From CAYVBE01 sp964448935 (GTDB lineage Bacteria; Planctomycetota; Brocadiia; SM23-32): a stretch of DNA of 45,371 bases. The translations under genes were made by a program, and so were the position numbers. Position 1 is the first letter of the stretch; each line of letters opens with the position of its first letter. Shown here piece by piece: positions 24,481 to 31,980 of this stretch. Where the stretch lies: assembly GCA_964448935.1 (NCBI GenBank), contig CAYVBE010000013.1, positions 1 through 45,371 of the forward strand, written 5' to 3'. The notes under the pieces were generated by a model, which saw nothing but the letters and a program-made list of their open reading frames with translations, was not told the DNA's origin and ran no database searches.

Positions 24481-25141
24481 CGTCCAGCTCCTTCTCCCCT
24501 TTAATCGTCTCGCCCGGCTGCAGCAGGCCGGTGTTCACCCACACCTTCACGCCGATGTGGCCGTACTTGGTCTTGGCCTCGGTGAAGCCGTAATCAATCT
24601 TGGCCCTGATGGTCTGCAGGGGGAACTGCCCCTCCACGATCTTCTCCCGGCGGGCCATTTCGGAGCCCCCCAGCCGGCCTGCCAGGTGAATCTTGACGCC
24701 CTCGGCGCCGTTGTTCATCGTCATCTCGGCCGCCCGGCGCATGGCGCGGCGGAAGGAACTGCGGCGTTCGATCTGCTGCGCCACCTCTTCCGCCACAAGC
24801 TGGGCGTCCAGCTGGGGCTGCTCCACCTCTTCCACGCTGACCTCCACGGTGCGCCCGGTCAGGTCTTCCAGGGAGTTCTTCAGCCGCTCCACCTCGACGC
24901 CCCGCCGGCCGATCATCAGCCCCGGACGGGCGCAGTAAACCGTCAGATGGACGCTGCCCGGCACACGGGATATCTCCATCCGCGATATGCCGGCGTAGTA
25001 GTAGTTCTCCTTGGTGTGCCTGCGGATCTTCTGGTCTTCGACCAGATACTCGCCGAAGTGTCTTTTGTCGGCGACCCAGTGGGACCGCCAGTCTTCGGTG
25101 ATGCCCAGTCTCAGACTTCTCGGATGGACCTTATGACCCAT
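24464..25141 (-). CDS. rpsC: 30S ribosomal protein S3
   Basis: S3 lies at the mRNA entry tunnel and contributes to helicase activity. It is 225 aa. It begins MGHKVHPRSLRLGITEDWRS, contains a KH domain (GLMIGRRGVEVERLKNSLED) and ends in an S3_C domain (GRLGGSEMARREKIVEGQFP; KVWVNTGLL). It overlaps rplP by 17 nt. Confidence 0.95.
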   Translation of the reverse strand: MGHKVHPRSLRLGITEDWRSHWVADKRHFGEYLVEDQKIRRHTKENYYYAGISRMEISRVPGSVHLTVYCARPGLMIGRRGVEVERLKNSLEDLTGRTVEVSVEEVEQPQLDAQLVAEEVAQQIERRSSFRRAMRRAAEMTMNNGAEGVKIHLAGRLGGSEMARREKIVEGQFPLQTIRAKIDYGFTEAKTKYGHIGVKVWVNTGLLQPGETIKGEKELDDASDA

Positions 25142-25152
25142 GAAACCTCCAG

Positions 25153-25497
25153 TTACTGTCCGTCGTCCAACTCGATATTTATGTGACAGGTGCGTCCCTC
25201 GATCACGGCCGTCCTGCCGCGGGCGCGCGCCATGGCCTTGCGGCGCGTCGGCCCCTCGTCCACCCAGGCGCGGTGCACGCGCAGCGCCTCCATATCCGCC
25301 TCCAGGCTCTCGTCGGCGTTGGCCATTGCCGAGCGCAGCACCTTGTCCACCAGGTGCGAGGCCCGTTTGTGCGTGGCGCGCAGGATCTCCAGGGCGTCGT
25401 TCACGTGCTTGCCCCGTATCAGGTCAACCACCGGCCTGGCCTTCCGGGCCGTGATGGGTGCGTATCTATGACTTGCCTGGAATTGCATCTTCGACAC
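25153..25497 (-). CDS. rplV: 50S ribosomal protein L22
   Basis: L22 extends a hairpin into the exit tunnel, a macrolide-response site. It is 114 aa: SHRYAPITARKARPVVDLIR, then KVLRSAMANADESLEADMEA and the hairpin region KAMARARGRTAVIEGRTCHI. ATG 25497 or 25488 could start it. It follows rpsS by 8 nt. Confidence 0.95.
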   Translation of the reverse strand: MSKMQFQASHRYAPITARKARPVVDLIRGKHVNDALEILRATHKRASHLVDKVLRSAMANADESLEADMEALRVHRAWVDEGPTRRKAMARARGRTAVIEGRTCHINIELDDGQ

Positions 25498-25505
25498 TCG
25501 CCTTT

Positions 25506-25820
25506 CTACCGACGACCACGTTCAGGACCGCCCGGCCGCGCTCCGGGCGAGGGCGCTTCCCGGCGCCCGCCGTGCCCCCGGAACGTCCGGGTCAGGGCAA
25601 ACTCTCCCAGCTTGTGGCCCACCATGTCTTCTGTGATGAACACTTTGTCGAACGAACGCCCGTTGTGCACCAGAAACGTGTGGCCAACGAAGTCCGGAAT
25701 AATGGTGCAGGCCCGGGACCAGGTGCGGATGGGGTCCCGCTCGCGGTTCTCTTTCTGCCGCATCACTTTACGCAGCAGCTTCTCGTCAACATATGGGCCT
25801 TTTTTCAGTGATCTGCTCAA
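25506..25820 (-). CDS. rpsS: 30S ribosomal protein S19
   Basis: S19 is a 30S head protein contacting S13. It is 104 aa. TTG 25820 is chosen: it yields the family start MSRSLKKGPYVDEKLLRKV and has GGAGG 8 nt upstream. The longer in-frame ORF from 26015 only reads through rplB. Core: IRTWSRACTIIPDFVGHTFL and GHKLGEFALTRTFRGHGG. The C-terminus has an extra Arg/Pro/Gly tail. Confidence 0.93.
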   Translation of the reverse strand: MSRSLKKGPYVDEKLLRKVMRQKENRERDPIRTWSRACTIIPDFVGHTFLVHNGRSFDKVFITEDMVGHKLGEFALTRTFRGHGGRREAPSPGARPGGPERGRR

Positions 25821-25822
25821 GC

Positions 25823-26715
25823 CTACTTCCTCCTTCTGCGCACGATGAAACGATCGCTGTACTTCTTGCGCTTTCGGGTCTTGCCGCCTTTGGCCAGCAC
25901 GCCGGTGGGGGAACATGGGTGCCGTCCGCCGGCTCGCCTGCCCTCGCCGCCGCCCATGGGATGGCTCACGGGGTTCTGCGCCGTGCCGCGCACGTGCGGC
26001 CGCCGGCCCAGCCACCGGGAGCGGCCGGCCTTGCCCATTGATGTCCTGATTATTTCCGGCGGAGCTTCGGAAGGAGATTATGATTTTGTNNNNNNNNNNC
26101 CAGCTTCACGTTCTGGTTGTCGGCATTGCCCACGCGGCCGATGGTGCCCCGGCACTTGCCCGGCACCCGCCGTATCTCTCCGCTGGGCAGAATCAGGTGC
26201 ACGTATTTGCCTTCCCTGGCGCTCACCTGGGCGCCGCTGCCCGCGCTGCGCACGATCTCGCCGCCGGCGCCCGGCTTCAACTCCACGTTGTGCACGAACA
26301 GGCCCAGCGGCACCCTTCCCAGCGCCATACAGTGCCCGGCGCGCGGCTCGGCGTCCGGGCCGCTCAGGATCTTCTGCCCCACTTCGATTCCCTCGGGGGC
26401 CAGAATGTAGCGCCGTTCGCCGTCCTCGTATTCCAGCAGGGCGATCCTGGCGGACCGGTTGGGGTCGTATTCGATGCCCAGCACGCGCGCCGGCACGTCA
26501 TCTTTGTCCCGCCGGAAGTCTATCAACCGGTAACGGCGCTTATGCCCACCGCCGCGGAACCGCGCGGTCGTTCGCCCATGGTTGTTGCGCCCGCCGGTGC
26601 GCTTCAGCGGGCGCAGCAGGGACTTCTCCGGGCGCTTCCGCGTGATCTCGGAGAAATCCGGACTCGCGGTCGCGCGCTGCGACGGCGTTGTCGGATTATG
26701 TGTTTTGATGCCCAC
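25823..26715 (-). CDS. rplB: 50S ribosomal protein L2 (interrupted by assembly gap)
   Basis: L2 is a conserved 23S rRNA binder needed for subunit joining and peptidyl transfer. The N-terminal part (26101-26715, 205 residues, ending GNADNQNVKL) and the C-terminal part (25823-26035, 70 residues, beginning GKAGRSRWLGRRPHVRGT) join at consecutive codons to give 275 aa, the expected full length. Nothing is missing. Between them lie about 52 extra bases plus ten Ns. As written, the gene has a stop in the intervening piece, so it would be annotated as broken; I take it as intact in the organism. The C-terminal HPMGGGEGRRAGGRHPCSP motif is intact. Confidence 0.9.
26038..26100. other. Assembly gap and foreign-looking filler inside rplB
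   Basis: Bases 26090-26099 are N. Bases 26038-26089 have no counterpart in L2 and are lower in GC (about 45%) than the surrounding genes. Removing 26038-26100 restores the L2 frame exactly. The most likely cause is a bad contig end before scaffolding; an undetected insertion of unknown length is the alternative. Confidence 0.9.
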
Positions 26716-26765
26716 GCTGTACTCTCCCGCTCGCAGTCTGCTTTGGGTTTATTCTCAGTCGGTTT

Positions 26766-27050
26766 TCAGTATCCGATGTCAATCGTGTCGCCGGGGCGCA
26801 GCCTGACCATGGCCTTCTTCCACTTCCTGGTGGTCCCGGTGGTCCAGCGCACGCGCCGCTGTTTTCCCTTCACCCAGAGGGTCCGCACGTCCTGCACCTG
26901 CCGCCCCGGAAACAGCTCCTCCACCGCGTGGCGCACCTGCGTCTTGGTCGCCTCCGGGTGCACCTCGAAGTGATAGGTGTTGTGCACCCTGATGTCTTCC
27001 ACGCTCTTCTCGGTGTGCAGCGGGCGGACTATCACCTGATGGCTATCCAT
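26766..27050 (-). CDS. rplW: 50S ribosomal protein L23
   Basis: L23 lies at the tunnel exit and docks trigger factor and SRP. It is 94 aa: MDSHQVIVRPLHTEKSVED, then NTYHFEVHPEATKTQVRHAV and the flexible loop KQRRVRWTTGTTRKWKKAMV. ATG 27050 has GGGGAGG upstream and overlaps the rplD stop by 8 nt; the frame to 27086 is not needed. Confidence 0.94.
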   Translation of the reverse strand: MDSHQVIVRPLHTEKSVEDIRVHNTYHFEVHPEATKTQVRHAVEELFPGRQVQDVRTLWVKGKQRRVRWTTGTTRKWKKAMVRLRPGDTIDIGY

Positions 27051-27711
27051 CGTCTCGCACCTCCCCTGCCGGTGCGGCGGGCGCATGTTCCCGCGCCGCG
27101 GCCTCCAGGAACTGATCCAGCGCTTCTCGCGTGAAAATGACCCGGCGGGGCCGGATCATGGCATAAGTGTTCAGGTCAGACCAGCTCGTCATGTCGGCGC
27201 CTTCGATGTTGCGCGTGCAGCGCCACAGAGTGGCGTCGTAGTCCGGCAGCACAACCAGAAAGGTGCGGTCCACACCCAGCCTGTCCAGGATGGCCGCCAT
27301 GTGGCGGGTCTTCGGCTCCGGCAGTTCCAGCCGGTCAATCACAATCACCTCTGCGTCGGCCGCCTTGGCCAGAAAGGCGCTGTGCAGAGCGCGTCGCCGG
27401 GCCTTGCTGCTCATCTTCTGGCGGTAGTCCCGCGCCCGGGGGCCGTGCGTCACACCGCCACCCTTCCAGATAGGGCTGCCCCGGTCGCCGTGCCGGGCGC
27501 GGCCGGTGCCTTTCTGGCGCCATGGCTTTCGGGTGGACCTGACCACCTCCGAACGCGTCTTGGCCTGCGCGGTGCCCGAACGAGCATTGGCTTCGTACAT
27601 AACGATGGCCTGTCGGATCAGCACCAGGTTGGGCTTCCCGCCCAGAACGGTTTCGTCCACCTGTGCCAGATCCACCTGCTCGCCCTGGCTGTTGTACACC
27701 GGTATTTCCAT
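27043..27711 (-). CDS. rplD: 50S ribosomal protein L4
   Basis: L4 lines the exit tunnel and in E. coli autoregulates the S10 operon. It is 222 aa: MEIPVYNSQGEQVDLAQVDE, the tunnel loop RSTRKPWRQKGTGRARHGDR with WKGGGVTHGPRARDY, and the C-terminal Rossmann-like part. It overlaps rplW. Confidence 0.95.
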   Translation of the reverse strand: MEIPVYNSQGEQVDLAQVDETVLGGKPNLVLIRQAIVMYEANARSGTAQAKTRSEVVRSTRKPWRQKGTGRARHGDRGSPIWKGGGVTHGPRARDYRQKMSSKARRRALHSAFLAKAADAEVIVIDRLELPEPKTRHMAAILDRLGVDRTFLVVLPDYDATLWRCTRNIEGADMTSWSDLNTYAMIRPRRVIFTREALDQFLEAAAREHAPAAPAGEVRDDG

Positions 27712-27748
27712 TTTCGTTCGCCTCTAACTCTGTCCCGTCGCCGGTCTG

Positions 27749-28390
27749 TTACTCGCCGCCGGGCGGCCTGACGGCCTTGCGCACCAGCACGTATCCGCCC
27801 CTGGCGCCCGCCACGGAGCCCTTGACCAGCATCACATCTTGCTCGGGAATCAGTTTCACTACTTCCAGGTTGCGCACTGTTGTGCGCTCTGCGCCCATCT
27901 GGCCGGCCATCTTCTTGCCCTTCAGCACGCGGCTGGGGGTAGCACTGGTGCCAATGGAGCCTCCCCGGCGGCCGAACCGACCGCCGTGGGTTTTCGGAGA
28001 GCCGCTGAAGCCGTGACGCCGAACCACTCCCGCGAACCCGCGCCCCTTGCTCGTGCCTTCGACGTCCACGTAGGCCGTGCCGTCGAACACCTCGACGGTC
28101 AGTTCCTGTCCGAGTTCCGGCATCTCCTCGCCGGAAGCCGGCACATCGCGCAGCATGCGCCTGGGCTTCACGCCGGCCTTGCGGAAGTGCCCTTTCAGGG
28201 GGCCGGGCACGTTCTTCTCCTTGGCCTCCTCGAACCCGATCTGCACGGCCGCCGCCTCGTCGGTCTCCGCCGTCTTCACCTGGGTGACCACGCAGGGCCC
28301 CACGCGCAGGACGGTGACCGGCACGCGCTCGCCGGTCTCGTCGAAGACCTGTGACATTCCGACCTTTTTGCCCAGCAATGCTTCTACCAT
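27749..28390 (-). CDS. rplC: 50S ribosomal protein L3
   Basis: L3 initiates 50S assembly near the peptidyl-transferase centre. It is 213 aa. It begins MVEALLGKKVGMSQVFDETG and has the conserved GRGFAGVVRRHGFSGSPKTH and GGSIGTSATPSRVLKGKKMA. ATG 28390 fits the family; the frame to 28429 adds non-homologous residues. It is preceded by an unusually long spacer from rpsJ. Confidence 0.95.
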   Translation of the reverse strand: MVEALLGKKVGMSQVFDETGERVPVTVLRVGPCVVTQVKTAETDEAAAVQIGFEEAKEKNVPGPLKGHFRKAGVKPRRMLRDVPASGEEMPELGQELTVEVFDGTAYVDVEGTSKGRGFAGVVRRHGFSGSPKTHGGRFGRRGGSIGTSATPSRVLKGKKMAGQMGAERTTVRNLEVVKLIPEQDVMLVKGSVAGARGGYVLVRKAVRPPGGE

Positions 28391-28701
28391 CGCGTGTATC
28401 TTCCAAAAGGACCGCTCTGCCGCTCCCATGCTGACACAACCGCTCCCGGTAGCGAAGTTCTCGACATTGCTGCGTCAGACAAGAACTCCCCGGACCCGCA
28501 AGTCAGGGGGAAACAGGCGCATTAGACCATGCGCCCCGCAGGTTGTGACCTGAGCCAGCTAACTGCCCGCACGTCATCAGACCCGCGCGGCGAACTGCCG
28601 CGACGCAGGCCCTGGTGGGGATTCGACCGTGCGCAGCCCGACCGGCGGCCGCGTACACCCACACCCCGGCCCGACCAGGCCGGTGCCCGCAAAGGGCGGG
28701 C
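28391..28701 (-). other. 311-nt structured spacer between rpsJ and rplC
   Basis: No ORF with homology is visible. Four perfect inverted repeats lie here: 28685-28701 (GCCCGC/GCGGGC, directly after the rpsJ stop), 28666-28683 (CCGGCC/GGCCGG), 28586-28602 (CGCGGC/GCCGCG) and 28516-28535 (GGCGCAT/ATGCGCC). None is followed by a clear U-tract, and I see no strong promoter. Other gaps in the cluster are under 60 nt. A leader for rplC, a processing site or a regulatory RNA is possible. Confidence 0.5.
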
Positions 28702-29013
28702 TCAGACCTTTATCTTGATCTCCACACCGGCGGGCACCTTCAGGTTGTTCAAGGCGTCCACCGTGCGGACCGTCGGGTCCAGGATGTCAATCAAACGCTT
28801 ATGCGTGCGTATCTCGAACTGTTCGCGCGACCGCTTGTCCACGTGCGGTCCGCGCAGCACAGTGTACCGTTCTATGTGCGTCGGGAGCAGCACGGGGCCA
28901 CTGACCTTCGCGCCGGTCCGGATCGCGGTGTCCACTATCTTCTGAGCCGACCGATCCAGGACCCGGTGGTCGTATGCCTCCATCCGAATTCGGATGCGTT
29001 GTTCCGTCGCCAC
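28702..29013 (-). CDS. rpsJ: 30S ribosomal protein S10
   Basis: S10 is a 30S head protein and also partners NusB in antitermination. It is 103 aa, a normal length. GTG 29013 gives the family start MATEQRIRIRMEAYDHRVLD; the frame extending to 29178 is leader sequence. Also present: GPVLLPTHIERYTVLRGPHV and VDALNNLKVPAGVEIKIKV. It is first of the supercluster, under two promoter-like sites. Confidence 0.95.
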   Translation of the reverse strand: MATEQRIRIRMEAYDHRVLDRSAQKIVDTAIRTGAKVSGPVLLPTHIERYTVLRGPHVDKRSREQFEIRTHKRLIDILDPTVRTVDALNNLKVPAGVEIKIKV

Positions 29014-29051
29014 GTGCAGCACTCCAGCAAGTCTGATTGTAGGCCAATAAT

Positions 29052-29072
29052 GCCCCCGCAGAATGCCGGGGC
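29052..29072 (-). promoter_or_regulatory. Stem-loop in the rpsJ leader
   Basis: On the minus strand GCCCCGGCA, loop TTC, TGCGGGGGC: eight pairs with one G-G mismatch. It lies just downstream of the proximal promoter and about 40 nt before the rpsJ start, where it could affect translation or bind a ribosomal protein. Confidence 0.4.
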
Positions 29073-29084
29073 GCAATCCGCCGT

Positions 29085-29112
29085 AGTCTAACAGAATCAA
29101 CTTAGAAGTCAA
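29085..29112 (-). promoter_or_regulatory. Proximal promoter of the S10 operon
   Basis: Minus strand TTGACT (29107-29112), a 16-base spacer, TAGACT (29085-29090). The start site would be near 29078, giving a leader of about 65 nt. Confidence 0.65.
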
Positions 29113-29236
29113 GCGATTCTGCCAGTTCTTTCGCCGATTCTCGGCCGCGGATTCGCCCCCACCCCGCGGGCGAGGCACATTTGATCACCCGGGGCCAATC
29201 CCCGGGCCGCCGTTTTCTCTCCGTCGGTTAGCTCAC

Positions 29237-29265
29237 ATTGTAGCATTAACGAACGGGCTTCTCAA
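29237..29265 (-). promoter_or_regulatory. Distal promoter of the S10 operon
   Basis: Minus strand TTGAGA (29260-29265), a 17-base spacer, TACAAT (29237-29242). The leader would be about 215 nt and contains the CCCGGGG/CCCCGGG stem at 29188-29206. The rest of the divergent 29014-29494 region shows only the sites listed. Confidence 0.6.
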
Positions 29266-29395
29266 TCAACTCCCGCGAAAATCTGGGCATTTTCTTTGGC
29301 CGGGGCAAAAACACGGACTCACAAGAACGCACAGGAACCTGCTGGACGGCGGGCCTGACGGTGCTCCTGTTCCGCTCCGCGCTCCTGGCTTTCGC

Positions 29396-29424
29396 TTGAA
29401 AGGTTGGGCTTCGGGCCTTAGACT
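29396..29424 (+). promoter_or_regulatory. Promoter for the malectin lipoprotein gene
   Basis: TTGAAA (29396-29401), a 17-base spacer, TAGACT (29419-29424). The start site would be near 29431, about 64 nt before the ATG. Confidence 0.65.
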
Positions 29425-29494
29425 CCAGACAATATGTCAGGGTTCGCTTTGTTTTTAAGCTGAACGCCTTTTGGCTCTGTGGAGGAGTAGGCTC

Positions 29495-30070
29495 ATGAGG
29501 GGTAAGTTGATCGCTTTGATCGCTGTGGGGTTGCTGGTCGTGCTGGCCGGGTGTTCGACCATCCAGTCCATCACGGGCATGGGGGAGCCGGAGGTTATCG
29601 CGCGGGTGAACTGCGGCGCCACCCAGGAGTACTCGGACGAGGCCGACTGCGTCTGGGCGGCCGACCAGCTCTTCGAGACCGGGGTCGAGTGGGGCGCCAT
29701 CGGCGGCACCACGGTCAAGCGATGGGGCATCACCGTCGAGGGCACATCCGCCCCGGACGTGTACCTCTACGAGCGGTTCAACATGGCCGGATACCGCTTC
29801 CTGGTGCCCGACGGCAAGTACCAGGTCCGGCTGCACTTTGCGGAAACCTTCGACGGAATAACCGATGCCGGCCAGCGCGTGTTCTCTGTCAACGTGAACG
29901 GCCAGACCATGCTCGAAGACTTCGACCCGTACGAGGAGGGCGGCGGGTTCGCCGAACCGGTCGTGAAGGTCTGCGAGCCCGTCATCGTGGATGAGGGCAC
30001 GCTGAACATCACGTTCGAAGCCGACATCCAGAACCCCGAGATCAACGGCATCGAGATCCTGACCTTCTGA
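29495..30070 (+). CDS. Malectin-domain lipoprotein
   Basis: A 191-residue secreted, lipid-anchored protein. A type II signal peptide (MRGKLIALIAVGLLVVLAGC) ends in the lipobox LAGC, with Cys20 as the acylation site. The rest matches the malectin-like carbohydrate-binding fold: IARVNCGATQEYSD, DVYLYERFNMAGYRFLVPDG, YQVRLHFAETFDGITDAGQR and FSVNVNGQTMLEDFDPYEE, ending FEADIQNPEINGIEIL. Malectin domains bind glycans, but no ligand can be predicted here. ATG 29495 has GGAGGAG 7 nt upstream. It is a monocistronic unit with its own promoter and a strong terminator. Confidence 0.85.
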   Translation: MRGKLIALIAVGLLVVLAGCSTIQSITGMGEPEVIARVNCGATQEYSDEADCVWAADQLFETGVEWGAIGGTTVKRWGITVEGTSAPDVYLYERFNMAGYRFLVPDGKYQVRLHFAETFDGITDAGQRVFSVNVNGQTMLEDFDPYEEGGGFAEPVVKVCEPVIVDEGTLNITFEADIQNPEINGIEILTF

Positions 30071-30090
30071 CGGCCGGTTCAGCCGCGAAG

Positions 30091-30133
30091 CCGCCCGCCC
30101 GGTCCCCCGGACCGGGCGGGCGGTTCTTATTTT
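30091..30133 (+). terminator. Rho-independent terminator after the malectin lipoprotein gene
   Basis: A perfect 15-bp stem (30091-30105 with 30109-30123), a CCC loop, followed by TTCTTATTTT (30124-30133). This is the strongest intrinsic terminator in the window. Confidence 0.93.
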
Positions 30134-30204
30134 GGGGCAGAATTCCCGGCGACCGTACGATAAGATATCCGGGAAGCGATGCACCACTACCCGAGGAAAA
30201 CGCA

Positions 30205-31857
30205 GTGAAGATAGCGCTGGCCCAGATCAACACGACCGTCGGCGACGTGCGGGGCAACGCCCGGCGCGCAGCCGACGCCGTCCGCCGCGCCGCCGACCGC
30301 GGGGCGGAACTGGTGCTGCTGCCCGAGCTGACCATCTGCGGATACCCGCCGCAGGACCTTGTGCAGCGGTCCGCCTTCCTGGAGGCCAACGAGGAGGCGG
30401 TGGGCGAGGTCGCCCGCGCTGCCCGCGGCGTTTACGCCGTGGTGGGCCACGCCGGCAGGACCCGTGCGGAGCACGGCAAGCCGGCCGCCAACTGCGCCTC
30501 CCTGGTGCGCGACGGCGAGGTCGTGGAACGCCGGGAAAAGAGCCTGCTGCCCACCTACGACGTCTTCGACGAGGCCCGCTATTTCCAGCCCGCCGTCCGC
30601 AACCTGCCCGTCCACCTGGGGCCGACCCCGGTGGGCCTCACCATCTGCGAGGACGCGTGGAACGACCCGGAGTTCTGGGAGCAACGCCGCTACGAAAGCG
30701 ACCCCGTCGAGGTGGTGGCGGCGGCGGGCGTGGAGTTCATCGTCAACATAGCGGCATCCCCTTTCTCCTCGGGCAAACAGAAGTTCCGTGAGCGCATGTT
30801 GGCCACCTCCGCCCGGCGCCACGGCGTGCCCCTCTTCTACGTCAACCTGGTGGGTGGCAACGATCAGCTCATCTTCGACGGCGGCAGTCTGGCCATAGAC
30901 GCCCGCGGGCGCACCATTGCCGAGGCAGCCCACTTCGAGGAGGACATGCTCGTGGTGGACAGCGAAGCGCAGGGGGGCTCCGAGCCGGTGGACCGCCCCG
31001 GGGAGCCCGAACTCACCTGGCGCGCCCTGGTGCTGGGCCTGTGCGACTACGCCCGCAAGTGCGGCTTCGGCACCGGCGTGGTGGCCCTCAGCGGCGGCAT
31101 AGACAGCGCCGTCACGGTCGTCCTGGCTGCAGAAGCGCTGGGGTCGCAGAACGTGACGCCCCTCTTCCTGCCCAGTCGGTTCACCCAGGCCCAGAGCCGC
31201 CGCGACGCGGAGGCCATCGCCGCCAACCTTGGACTCGACCTGCACACCATCTCCATAGAGCGCCTGCGCGCGTGCGCGGGCGCCCTGCTCGATCCGCTCT
31301 TCCAGGGCACCGAGCCCGGCGTGGCCGAGGAGAACATCCAGGCCCGGCTGCGCGGCATGCTGGTCATGGCCTACTGCAACAAATTCGGCGCCCTGCCCCT
31401 GGCCACAGGCAACAAGAGCGAACTGGCCGTCGGCTACTGCACCCTCTACGGCGACATGGTGGGCGGCCTGGCCGTGATCGGCGACGTGCCGAAGACCAGG
31501 GTCTACGAGCTGGCCCGATATGCCAATCGCAACGGGCAGGTCATCCCCGAGTCCGTCCTGACCAGGCCCCCCAGCGCCGAACTAAAGCCCGATCAGCAGG
31601 ACCAGGACACCCTGCCGCCCTACGAGTTGCTGGACGAGATACTGGACCTCTACATCCACGGCGACATGGAGATGGAGGAGATAGTGGAGCGGGGCTTCGA
31701 CCGCAACCTGGTGACCGAGGTGCTGCGCATGGTGGACGCTGCGGAGTTCAAAAGGCGCCAGGCCCCCATCACACTGCGCGTAACCGCCAAAGCCTTCGGC
31801 TGGGGCCGAAGACTCCCCGTGGCCGAAAACTGGCGCAGCGGACAGAGCACCCGCTGA
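30205..31857 (+). CDS. nadE: Glutamine-dependent NAD+ synthetase
   Basis: Amidates nicotinate adenine dinucleotide to NAD+, using glutamine. It is 550 aa in two domains. The N-terminal nitrilase-type glutaminase (about 1-260) has its triad as Glu in LLPELTICGYPP, Lys in RREKSLLPTYDVFDE and Cys in GLTICEDAWNDP. The C-terminal synthetase has the ATP P-loop ALSGGIDSAVTV and LATGNKSELAVGYCTLYGDM. GTG start at 30205 with GAGGA upstream. A weak promoter-like pair lies at 30132-30161. It is independent of the preceding unit because of the terminator. Confidence 0.95.
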   Translation: MKIALAQINTTVGDVRGNARRAADAVRRAADRGAELVLLPELTICGYPPQDLVQRSAFLEANEEAVGEVARAARGVYAVVGHAGRTRAEHGKPAANCASLVRDGEVVERREKSLLPTYDVFDEARYFQPAVRNLPVHLGPTPVGLTICEDAWNDPEFWEQRRYESDPVEVVAAAGVEFIVNIAASPFSSGKQKFRERMLATSARRHGVPLFYVNLVGGNDQLIFDGGSLAIDARGRTIAEAAHFEEDMLVVDSEAQGGSEPVDRPGEPELTWRALVLGLCDYARKCGFGTGVVALSGGIDSAVTVVLAAEALGSQNVTPLFLPSRFTQAQSRRDAEAIAANLGLDLHTISIERLRACAGALLDPLFQGTEPGVAEENIQARLRGMLVMAYCNKFGALPLATGNKSELAVGYCTLYGDMVGGLAVIGDVPKTRVYELARYANRNGQVIPESVLTRPPSAELKPDQQDQDTLPPYELLDEILDLYIHGDMEMEEIVERGFDRNLVTEVLRMVDAAEFKRRQAPITLRVTAKAFGWGRRLPVAENWRSGQSTR

Positions 31858-31888
31858 AACTCCGGGCCCGTCCGTGTCCCCCCTGCCT

Positions 31889-31917
31889 TTGACAGCCACC
31901 GCCGTCCGCCGTACCAT
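31889..31917 (+). promoter_or_regulatory. Promoter for trpBA
   Basis: TTGACA (31889-31894), a 17-base spacer, TACCAT (31912-31917). A second -10-like TATAAT occurs at 31943-31948 without a good -35. No trp attenuator or leader peptide is evident in the roughly 60 nt before trpB. Confidence 0.6.
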
Positions 31918-31980
31918 ACCAGCACCCTTCCGCGTGGGCCGTTATAATCCGACCATCGCACAAGACAGCCGAGTCAACCC

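Noticed and set aside
28600..28660. Minus-strand GGTCGAATCCCCACCA looked like the 3' end of a tRNA
   Set aside because: The T loop is one base short and no acceptor, D or anticodon stems can be paired upstream.
29188..29206. CCCGGGG/CCCCGGG hairpin followed by GTTTTCT as a plus-strand terminator
   Set aside because: No plus-strand gene ends upstream; it lies in the longer rpsJ leader on the minus strand instead.
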